Part shown: piece by piece, positions 5,868 to 11,610 of the stretch
How positions within the stretch are numbered: the first letter of the stretch is position 1
Layout of the letters: every line of letters begins with the position of its first letter
The notes under the pieces: generated by a model
What the model was told of the DNA's origin: nothing
The model's database searches: none
What the model saw: only the letters and a program-made list of their open reading frames with translations
Made by a program: the position numbers and the translations under genes
Assembly (NCBI GenBank): GCA_035255485.1
Contig: DATEZO010000201.1
Span: 1-11,610 of the forward strand
Direction: 5' to 3'
Source of the DNA: DATEZO01 sp035255485
GTDB taxonomy: Bacteria; Pseudomonadota; Gammaproteobacteria; Burkholderiales; Burkholderiaceae_D
Length of the DNA: 11,610 nt

Positions 5868-5912
5868 CGCGAAAACGGTATTTTTTTGCACAAAAAGATG
5901 AATAAAAGTGCA

Positions 5913-5965
5913 GATTGTAAGGCAAAGGCGGGATTGAGAAAGGAGGCGGGGCGGGGAGATTTTAC
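5913..5965 (-). terminator. C-rich, G-poor tract: candidate Rho-utilisation site after the box operon
   Basis: Read on the minus strand, this stretch of about 50 bases holds roughly 25 C and only 5 G with little scope for hairpins. That is the composition bias of Rho-utilisation sites. It lies past the paaY-like stop codon and just before the bzdN promoter, where box transcripts would need to end. No intrinsic terminator is visible between 6034 and 5742. The opposite strand is correspondingly G-rich, with runs of two to four G. Composition alone does not prove termination. Confidence 0.35.
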
Positions 5966-6034
5966 TTTTTGCAAGAAATGACGGCTATCCAGAATGGATT
6001 TCCGTCAACAATGTGATGACAACACGATGGAAGA

Positions 6035-6640
6035 TTACCATTGTGTTTTTGCAATATGTAGCGGATCGATTGAAGGCGTAACCAGTTGCTTTCGATTAAT
6101 CTCCGCTTCTGCAAGAGGCGTGGTTTCATGCATCGTCTGCAGGCTAACGTCAGCCAGATAGTGATAAAAAGCTGTCCCTTTGGCTTTCCATTCGGCCTCC
6201 TTGTCGGTCAGTGCACGTACTATCTTGCCCGGCACACCAGCAACCAGATGGCGAGGCTCTATCACCATGCCGGCCTTGACGAAGGTCATTGCGGCAATGA
6301 TGCAAGATTCGCCGACTATCGCACTATCCATTACCACTGCATTAATGCCGACCAATGCATTACGCCCGATACGGCAGCCATGCAAGACCGCTCCATGACC
6401 GATATGACCGTTTGTTTCGATCACCATTTCGGCGCCGGGAAAACTGTGTGCCACACAGCTATCTTGCACATTGCTGCCCTCCTCCATCACGATTTGTCCG
6501 GCATCGCCGCGCAATGAAGCGGCTGGGCCGACATAGCAGCGTGGGCCGATTAGTACATCACCAATCAGGACAGCGGTCGGATGCACGTAGGCGGTAGAAT
6601 GCACTACCGGTACGAGTCCGTCAAACGAATAAATGGGCAT
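6035..6640 (-). CDS. paaY: PaaY-like hexapeptide-repeat protein (gamma-carbonic-anhydrase fold)
   Basis: A 201-residue protein that matches PaaY of the phenylacetate pathway closely along its length: MPIYSFDGLVPVV, VHPTAVLIGDVLIG, GPAASLRGD, the zinc-ligand region with H65 (CVAHSFPG), H82 and H87 (NGHIGHGAVLHGC), and NALVGINAVVMD. It should form a left-handed beta-helix trimer with zinc bound by H65, H82 and H87. PaaY proteins have been described as thioesterases acting on dead-end CoA esters of the epoxide pathway. Next to boxABC it may do the same for benzoyl-CoA epoxide by-products. The ATG at 6638-6640 has AGGAA 7 bases upstream; a TTG at 6644-6646 is a weaker alternative. It follows boxA by 63 bases. 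The family is sure; the role in this operon is inferred. Confidence 0.9.
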   Translation of the reverse strand: MPIYSFDGLVPVVHSTAYVHPTAVLIGDVLIGPRCYVGPAASLRGDAGQIVMEEGSNVQDSCVAHSFPGAEMVIETNGHIGHGAVLHGCRIGRNALVGINAVVMDSAIVGESCIIAAMTFVKAGMVIEPRHLVAGVPGKIVRALTDKEAEWKAKGTAFYHYLADVSLQTMHETTPLAEAEINRKQLVTPSIDPLHIAKTQW

Positions 6641-6703
6641 AATCAAATTCCTGTAAATGCTCTATAAAACTTGTCAATCTTCTGGGTATCGAAGAAAAGC
6701 AGG

Positions 6704-7936
6704 TCAGTATGTCTCGACGTGGAACCGGCCCGAATCGCGCAGTTGCGACATCAACAACTGCCAGTCCAGTCCGTGCTGCCGGCAAACATCTTCCAGCGCG
6801 GCGTACACTCCCTCCTCCATTCGCTTATGGCCGCAAATGTAGAGGTAAGTATTATCTTCGACCAACCAGGCTGCAACCTTGGCGGCTTGAGCGCGAATAC
6901 GATCCTGGACATATTGTTTCGGCTGTTCCGGCTCACGTGAAAATGCGAGTTGCACATCGATCAATTCCTGTGGCAGTTTCAGGAGCGGTCCGCAATACGG
7001 CAATTCGTTTCTCGTGCGCGCACCGAAAAACAGCAGTATCTCGCCGCCCTCCTTCAGTTCCATGCGCCTTCTGCGCCGCTCGGTCATCGCACGCATCGGT
7101 GCCGATCCGGTCCCGGTGCAAATCATCATCAGTTTCGTGCCCGGATGATTCGGCATCAGATAGGTCAAGCCATACGGCCCGGTCACCTGCACCTTGTCAC
7201 CTTTCTTCAAGTCGCACATGTAGTTGGATCCGATGCCGTACCACGGCTTGCCATCGTTGTCCTCGGTCACACGCTTGATTGTCAATGCCAGATTGTTATA
7301 GCCGTGACGCTCGCCATCGCGTGGGCTGGCCACCGAATACAGACGCACATGATGCGGCCGGCCGTCAGCATCGACGCCGGGTGGGATAATGCCAATCGAC
7401 TGGCCCTCCAGAATCGGAAATGCGAGCCCGCCAAAATCGAGCACGATATGCCGAATGTCACTGCCAGCATCCGCACCAGTCAACCGGAAATTACCAGCCA
7501 CAGTCGCGATTGCCGGTAGTTGCGGGGTATACAACCCGGTATAGGGCTGCGCTGCCGACCATGGCGCCTTTGCCGGCCCTCCTTGCCCGATCGATGCTTC
7601 GTCCGTGATGCGCGCAATATCATCCGGCATTGCGCTGCCGACCTCGCCTTCGGCGAATTGCTGCTCGGCCGGCAGCGTATCCCATTGCAACTGCTGCTCC
7701 AGGCTCCAGACTTCACTGACTTTAACCTGTCGCCAGTTGTCGATTGCTCCAGTAGGGCAAGGCGAAATGCAATCGTTGCAGCCATTGCACTTTCCGAAAT
7801 CGACAACGTAATTGCGGCTGTCGTGCGTGATTGCATCGACCGGGCAAGTATCCTCGCAGGTGTTGCAGCGAATGCAGATCTCCGGGTCGATCAGGTGCTG
7901 GCGCGCCAGCATGCCAGCGGTTGCAGTCTGTGCCAT
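6704..7936 (-). CDS. boxA: Benzoyl-CoA 2,3-epoxidase reductase component BoxA
   Basis: A 410-residue NADPH-dependent reductase. The N-terminus is a dicluster ferredoxin domain with C21-x2-C24-x2-C27-x3-C31-P and C50-x2-C53-x2-C56-x3-C60-P. After a linker of about 75 residues comes a ferredoxin-NADP-reductase-like module: RLYSVASPRDG (198-208) binds FAD, GPYGLTYLMP (253-262) follows, ICTGTGSAPMRAM (272-284) is the NADP-binding glycine motif, and YLYICGHKRMEEGV (364-377) plus the C-terminal HVETY complete the fold. It passes electrons to the BoxB oxygenase. GGGAG is placed 6 bases before the ATG, and the gene begins 17 bases after boxB. The ferredoxin-plus-reductase architecture and neighbours make the identification secure. 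Confidence 0.95.
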   Translation of the reverse strand: MAQTATAGMLARQHLIDPEICIRCNTCEDTCPVDAITHDSRNYVVDFGKCNGCNDCISPCPTGAIDNWRQVKVSEVWSLEQQLQWDTLPAEQQFAEGEVGSAMPDDIARITDEASIGQGGPAKAPWSAAQPYTGLYTPQLPAIATVAGNFRLTGADAGSDIRHIVLDFGGLAFPILEGQSIGIIPPGVDADGRPHHVRLYSVASPRDGERHGYNNLALTIKRVTEDNDGKPWYGIGSNYMCDLKKGDKVQVTGPYGLTYLMPNHPGTKLMMICTGTGSAPMRAMTERRRRRMELKEGGEILLFFGARTRNELPYCGPLLKLPQELIDVQLAFSREPEQPKQYVQDRIRAQAAKVAAWLVEDNTYLYICGHKRMEEGVYAALEDVCRQHGLDWQLLMSQLRDSGRFHVETY

Positions 7937-7953
7937 GAGCAGCTCCCTTCAAG

Positions 7954-9378
7954 TCAGGCGAAACGTACGTATTCGAAGTTGACCGGCTGCTTGTTGATGC
8001 CGATCGCCGGCGGCGCGATCCAGTTGGCAAATTTGCCGGCTTCAGTCACACGCCCCATCAGCGACGCAACGAAAGCGCGATCTTCCGCGCTCGGCAGCCA
8101 GTTGCGATGTTGGTGCGTCCATTCCGCTTCGGAAATCACCTGACCATCCGGTGACACGCGCAGCTCCGAAAAGGTGCCGATCTTGCGATTGAACGCCTTG
8201 TGCGGCACGCTCAAACGGAAGTCGATGCCGGCTTTTTCGATTACCTTGTTCCAGCGCTGTACGCCGCCCACCGAATCGCGGATATAGTCGTCGCGCAGCC
8301 GCTCGTTGATCGCCAGCAGCGCCGGAATCTCCTGCGTCACGATCCTGCCATCCTCAACTGCCAGCACCGGATAGCTGTCGTTCTTCAATACATGGTCGCC
8401 ATCCAGCTTGCCTTCCTCGAAACGACCCTTCAGGCCGGTCGAATAAAAGGTTGCGGCATTGCTCGATTGATCCGCGCCGAACAGATCGATCGTTACACTG
8501 AAGTGAAAGTTGAGATAACGCTGGATGGTCGGCAGATCAATCACGCCGGCGGCGCGCAAGCGCTGTACATCATCGGTCTTCAGCTGGTTCATCACTTCAC
8601 AGGTACGCTGAATGGTACGCGACACGCCTGATTCGCCAACGAACATGTGGTGCGCTTCTTCGGTCAGCATGAAACGCGTGGTACGCGCTAGCGGGTCGAA
8701 TGCCGATTCGGCCAAGGCGCATAACTGGAATTTACCGTCACGATCAGTGAAATAGGTAAACATGAAAAACGACAGCCAGTCCGGCGTGCGCTCGTTAAAT
8801 GCATTCAGGATGCGCGGATTGTCGGCATCTCCGGAACGGCGCTCCAGCATCGCCTCGGCCTCGGAACGGCCGTCGCGTCCGAAATAGCGGTGCAGCAGAT
8901 ACACCATCGCCCACAGGTGCCGGCCCTCCTCCACATTTACCTGGAACAGGTTGCGCAAGTCGTATTGCGATGGCGCGGTCAGGCCCAAGTGGCGCTGCTG
9001 TTCGACCGATGCCGGTTCGGTGTCACCCTGGGCCACGATGATGCGGCGCAGATTGGCGCGATATTCACCTGGCACCTCCTGCCATGCGGCTTCGCCCTTG
9101 TGCTCGCCAAAATGGATCTTGCGCTCGGGATCGGCTTGTGGCACAAAGATGCCCCAGCGGTAGTCCGGCATTTTGACGTAGTCGAAATGGGCCCAGCCAC
9201 TCGGCTCGACGCTCACCGCTGTGCGCAGGTACACGTCGAAGTCACGCGATCCCTCCGGTCCCATATCGCTCCACCAGTTCAGGAAATTTGGCTGCCAGTT
9301 TTCAAGAGCGCGTTGCAGTGTGCGGTCGCTCGAGAGATTGACATTGTTGGGGATCCGTTCGTTGTAATCGATTGTCAT
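7954..9378 (-). CDS. boxB: Benzoyl-CoA 2,3-epoxidase oxygenase component BoxB
   Basis: A 474-residue di-iron oxygenase that inserts one oxygen atom into benzoyl-CoA to form the 2,3-epoxide. Probable iron ligands are visible: E121, E151 and H154 (NVEEGRHLWAM), D212 (FTYFTDRDG), and E241 and H244 (LTEEAHHMFVGESG). These fall one residue later than the ligand set I recall from the solved BoxB structure (E120, E150, H153, D211, E240, H243), so the site appears intact. The N-terminus (MTIDYNERIPNNVNL) and the C-terminal QPVNFEYVRFA also look like BoxB. AGGAG precedes the ATG by 7 bases, and the gene starts 27 bases after boxC. Molecular oxygen is required, so this enzyme is useful only in oxic or micro-oxic cells. 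Confidence 0.96.
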   Translation of the reverse strand: MTIDYNERIPNNVNLSSDRTLQRALENWQPNFLNWWSDMGPEGSRDFDVYLRTAVSVEPSGWAHFDYVKMPDYRWGIFVPQADPERKIHFGEHKGEAAWQEVPGEYRANLRRIIVAQGDTEPASVEQQRHLGLTAPSQYDLRNLFQVNVEEGRHLWAMVYLLHRYFGRDGRSEAEAMLERRSGDADNPRILNAFNERTPDWLSFFMFTYFTDRDGKFQLCALAESAFDPLARTTRFMLTEEAHHMFVGESGVSRTIQRTCEVMNQLKTDDVQRLRAAGVIDLPTIQRYLNFHFSVTIDLFGADQSSNAATFYSTGLKGRFEEGKLDGDHVLKNDSYPVLAVEDGRIVTQEIPALLAINERLRDDYIRDSVGGVQRWNKVIEKAGIDFRLSVPHKAFNRKIGTFSELRVSPDGQVISEAEWTHQHRNWLPSAEDRAFVASLMGRVTEAGKFANWIAPPAIGINKQPVNFEYVRFA

Positions 9379-9405
9379 GGCGCTACTCCTTTGCAGTTGA
9401 GTTGT

Positions 9406-11049
9406 TTACACGCGTTCCCAATTGAACCTGGCCTTGTTGCCGGAACCGAATACCTTCAAAGCACCGGACTCGCCGACCGCATTCGGCCGGTTGAAGATCC
9501 AGTTCTGCCATGCCGACAGCCTGCCAAAAATGCGCGTTTCCATGGTTTCCGCGCCGCCGAAGCGCAAACTTGCTTCCATCCCGGTCAGCGCATCCGGCGA
9601 CAAGCTGACGCGTTCTTCGATTGCAATGCGGATTTCATCATCCCAGTCGATATCGTCCGGCGTCAGCGTGATCAGGCCGAGCGCCGATGCTTCACCGGTT
9701 GCAAGCTTCCTGCCGCTCATTTCGCGCAGCATATCGAGTTTGGCCCGATCACCGTAAAACCGGGTATCGATCCGGCTAGCGCGATTCACCATCGGATAAC
9801 TGCCGAAGTTAAGCGGCGACAGCGCCACACGTGGCTCCGTTTCCGGAGTATCGGGCAGGCTCAGCATGTAGCTGCGGTCGGCGGCCAGCAGAACTTCCAG
9901 GAAGGTGCCGGCAAAGCACGATTCCTGATCGACAATCGCAAATAGCGTGCGCGACGACACATCCAGCCGTGCCAGCGTCCGGCGCAGCATGCCGATTGTT
10001 TCGCGCACGAACCAGTGATCCCGATGCGCATCAAGCATTGTATCGGCCATCAGCACGGCATTGATATCTCCGCGCGACTTCAAAAGCCATGTGCCGATCT
10101 CAAGTTCATTTGTGCGCAGCATGAGAATCGCATCGTCCAGTTCGCGAGCCAGCGCCAGCGGCCACCATTCGACGCCTGCAGCCAGAATGCCCTTGATATC
10201 CGTTGGCTGCGCATTGTCCGGTGCATGCAGCGTGATGGTTGCAGTGCGCATGCCGCGGTCGATCGCCACCTCGACATGCGCATAACGATAAGCATCTTCA
10301 TCGACCTGGCGTTGCAGCAGCGTCAGCGCCACACCCACCTCTTGTTCCGGGCGATCGCTCTGCTGTGCAAGACGGTTGGCGTGCTGCGCCACCGCTTCGG
10401 CGAACTGCTGTGGCTTGGCGCTATGGTCAACCAGCCTCCATTCCATGGCACGCTCGGCGCGCACTCCCTCACTCATGGTGCAGAATATATCGGCATGGTC
10501 ATGCCGCACCTTGCGCTTGTCGATTACCCGCGTCAGCCCGCCGGTACCGGGTAGTACGCCGAGAAGTGGCACTTCCGGCAGGCTCACCGCCGAGGAACGA
10601 TCGTCGACCATCAGGATTTCATCACATGCGAGCGCCAGTTCATAACCGCCGCCAGCAGTTATGCCGTTCAGGGCTGCGAGAAATTTCAGGCCCGAGTAGC
10701 GGCTTGCATCTTCCATGCCGTTGCGCGTCTCATTGGTGAATTTGCAAAAATTGACCTTCCATGCATGAGTCGAACTGCCGAGCATGTAAATATTGGCGCC
10801 CGAACAGAAGATGCGCGGCTTCGCGCTGGTCAGTACTACAGTTCTGACTTCCGGGTGTTCGAAACGAATACGTTGCAGTGCATCATGGAGCTCGATATCT
10901 ACACCCAGGTCGTATGAATTCAGTTTTAGCTTATAGCCTGGCGCAATGCCTTTATCTTCATTAATGTCCATTGCCAGCGTAGCAATGGCCCCATCAAATG
11001 AGAGTTTCCAGTGGCAGTAGCGCTCGGGATGGGTATCAAAGGTAATCAT
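9406..11049 (-). CDS. boxC: 2,3-epoxybenzoyl-CoA dihydrolase BoxC
   Basis: A 547-residue enzyme with two crotonase-like halves, of the usual BoxC size. It hydrolyses and opens the ring of 2,3-epoxybenzoyl-CoA to 3,4-dehydroadipyl-CoA semialdehyde and formate. The first half holds FCSGANIYMLG (81-91), C102 in NFCKFTNETRN, the oxyanion-hole segment NGITAGGGYELALACDE (128-144) and LPEVPLLGVLPGTGG (157-171). C102, E137 and E159 line up with the active-site residues I recall for the Burkholderia enzyme (C111, E146, E168). The second half is more divergent, as is normal. AAGGAA lies about 9 bases before the ATG, with a candidate promoter about 100 bases upstream. It is the first gene of the box operon. 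Confidence 0.95.
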   Translation of the reverse strand: MITFDTHPERYCHWKLSFDGAIATLAMDINEDKGIAPGYKLKLNSYDLGVDIELHDALQRIRFEHPEVRTVVLTSAKPRIFCSGANIYMLGSSTHAWKVNFCKFTNETRNGMEDASRYSGLKFLAALNGITAGGGYELALACDEILMVDDRSSAVSLPEVPLLGVLPGTGGLTRVIDKRKVRHDHADIFCTMSEGVRAERAMEWRLVDHSAKPQQFAEAVAQHANRLAQQSDRPEQEVGVALTLLQRQVDEDAYRYAHVEVAIDRGMRTATITLHAPDNAQPTDIKGILAAGVEWWPLALARELDDAILMLRTNELEIGTWLLKSRGDINAVLMADTMLDAHRDHWFVRETIGMLRRTLARLDVSSRTLFAIVDQESCFAGTFLEVLLAADRSYMLSLPDTPETEPRVALSPLNFGSYPMVNRASRIDTRFYGDRAKLDMLREMSGRKLATGEASALGLITLTPDDIDWDDEIRIAIEERVSLSPDALTGMEASLRFGGAETMETRIFGRLSAWQNWIFNRPNAVGESGALKVFGSGNKARFNWERV

Positions 11050-11111
11050 GTCAATATTTCCTTATAGAATCGCGATGGTTCATACGGAAGTAAACTGCAT
11101 GCGCGCTTATC

Positions 11112-11130
11112 GAAACATGCATGATGTTTC
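11112..11130. promoter_or_regulatory. Dyad GAAACAT-N5-ATGTTTC in the boxC leader, candidate operator
   Basis: A perfect 7-bp inverted repeat with a 5-base centre (GCATG) spans 19 bases and contains one TGCA. It lies roughly 20-35 bases downstream of the predicted boxC transcription start, a typical repressor position. A second inverted repeat overlaps it: TGCATG at 11096-11101 and CATGCA at 11116-11121. A BoxR/BzdR-type repressor is the obvious candidate ligand, but the strict TGCA-N6-TGCA pairing seen before bzdN is absent here. Confidence 0.5.
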
Positions 11131-11154
11131 ATGATTTCAAATAACGCATGAATT

Positions 11155-11160
11155 ATTATA
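11155..11160 (-). promoter_or_regulatory. Candidate -10 box of the boxC promoter
   Basis: A perfect TATAAT on the minus strand, followed by a predicted start near 11148 and a leader of about 100 bases. The matching -35 region is weak: the best option is TGCACG at 11179-11184 with an 18-base spacer (three of six consensus bases). A weak -35 suggests the promoter is activator-assisted or the call is wrong. Confidence 0.45.
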
Positions 11161-11239
11161 CGTTTTAATAAAAAACCGCGTGCACTGCGAAATTGGCGCT
11201 GTTTCGCACCCCATTTTTCAATGGAAGCAGAGGGTGTCG

Positions 11240-11255
11240 CTACACAATGGTGTAG
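11240..11255. promoter_or_regulatory. Dyad CTACAC-AATG-GTGTAG, possible protein-binding site
   Basis: A perfect 6-bp inverted repeat with a 4-base centre, about 80-95 bases upstream of the candidate boxC -10 box. GTGT at 11234-11237 can also pair with the same ACAC. The distance suits an upstream activator site or an RNA stem in chemoreceptor readthrough; I recognise no specific regulator. Confidence 0.35.
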
Positions 11256-11397
11256 GAAACTGAAGAATGACAAAGTTCGTTTCGAGCCATCCTTACCGAT
11301 TGGATGGTATGAAAACGCTATCTCAGCGTGGAGTAACGGATCAAATTTGCGGTGCCGCAGCGTAGGGCGAGATACGCCGCAGTATCGACATCATTTG

Positions 11398-11610
11398 TTA
11401 GAACTCTTCCCAGTCGTCGCCGGCAGGCGCGGATGCCGCCGGTGCGATGCGGCGCACCGGTGCGGCCGGAGTCCTGGCCATGGCCACCGGCGTGACCGCC
11501 TTGCGCCCCGTCCTGTCCGCCACCGCCTGCAGCCCCGGCCTGGCCATACCTGCCGTCGCACCCTCCAGCTGGAATACGCTCACCACCTGCGCCAGCTGGC
11601 CAGCCTGCTC
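11398..11610 (-). CDS. Methyl-accepting chemotaxis protein, C-terminal end (runs off window)
   Basis: The last 70 codons of a reading frame that is open to the window edge. EQAGQLAQVVSVFQLEG is the usual end of the signalling coiled coil in betaproteobacterial chemoreceptors. It is followed by a flexible Ala/Pro/Arg-rich linker of about 45 residues and a terminal GDDWEEF. The WEEF ending resembles the NWETF-type pentapeptide that tethers the adaptation enzymes CheR and CheB. The ligand-binding part lies outside the window, so the signal sensed is unknown. It is upstream of boxC in the same direction but 348 bases away, so shared transcription is doubtful. It could serve taxis toward aromatic compounds, but that rests on position alone. 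Confidence 0.85.
   Translation of the reverse strand, partial: EQAGQLAQVVSVFQLEGATAGMARPGLQAVADRTGRKAVTPVAMARTPAAPVRRIAPAASAPAGDDWEEF

Larger units (their letters stand above)
11050..11397. other. Gene-free region between the chemoreceptor gene and boxC
   Basis: 348 bases without a credible gene. Going toward boxC it holds a 6-bp dyad (11287-11307), a 6-bp dyad (11240-11255), a candidate -10 box (11155-11160), a 7-bp dyad (11112-11130) and TGCA tetramers at 11181, 11118 and 11096. I see no convincing intrinsic terminator for the chemoreceptor gene; the only structures near its stop codon are short stems without a U run. Confidence 0.7.

Noticed and set aside
5995..6008. FNR-like sequence (TTGAC-N4-ATCCA on the minus strand, 8 of 10 bases)
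   Set aside because: It is centred about 170 bases before the predicted bzd start, too far for normal FNR activation, and matches of this quality occur by chance. Worth a matrix scan but not called.
8890..9945. 351-codon open frame on the plus strand opposite boxB and boxC
   Set aside because: Antisense shadow that crosses the boxB/boxC boundary, has no ribosome site of note and no recognisable domain.
11046..11273. 75-codon minus-strand frame before boxC
   Set aside because: It runs through the candidate promoter and operator dyads and overlaps the boxC start codon. Its composition looks random (His, Phe, Cys, Arg-rich), and I see no domain.
11341..11397. Possible intrinsic terminator for the chemoreceptor gene
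   Set aside because: Only 4-5 bp stems with tiny loops (for example TGCGG/CCGCA) and no U run are present.

Overview
The window reads as a benzoyl-CoA degradation locus of a facultatively anaerobic, probably denitrifying betaproteobacterium (Burkholderiales/Rhodocyclales type). The grounds are moderate GC content, box genes of the Azoarcus/Burkholderia type, a class I benzoyl-CoA reductase of the Azoarcus (Bzd) type, and a chemoreceptor tail ending in a WEEF tether. Genus is not resolvable from the sequence alone. Every gene I can support lies on the minus strand, so transcription runs from high to low coordinates.

Layout in the direction of transcription. (1) 11610-11398: C-terminal end of a methyl-accepting chemotaxis protein. 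(2) 11397-11050: a 348-base gene-free region with a candidate boxC promoter and several dyads. (3) 11049-6035: boxC, boxB, boxA and a paaY-like hexapeptide-repeat gene, tightly spaced. This is the aerobic 'hybrid' route: BoxAB epoxidises benzoyl-CoA, BoxC opens the ring, and the PaaY-like protein may be a thioesterase that relieves CoA-ester jams. (4) 6034-5742: a regulatory region with a C-rich, Rho-utilisation-like tract, a near-consensus sigma70 promoter and a phased array of TGCA half-sites. (5) 5741-775: bzdN, bzdO, bzdP, bzdQ, a 2[4Fe-4S] ferredoxin (bzdM-like) and a 94-residue CxxC protein. These form the ATP-driven anaerobic ring reductase with its electron donor. (6) 729-277: a GNAT acetyltransferase, followed by a strong hairpin. 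(7) 134-1: the start of a PHP-domain phosphoesterase that runs off the window.

The notable point is physical linkage. Oxygen-dependent and oxygen-independent routes for the same substrate, benzoyl-CoA, sit head to tail about 0.9 kb apart (paaY-like gene plus intergenic region between them). Between them is a promoter whose TGCA-N6-TGCA repeats match the known operator of the BzdR/BoxR benzoyl-CoA-responsive repressors. No regulator, benzoate-CoA ligase, or lower-pathway dienoyl-CoA hydratase, dehydrogenase or ring hydrolase gene lies in the window, so these must be elsewhere. I saw no RNA genes, insertion sequences or CRISPR arrays.
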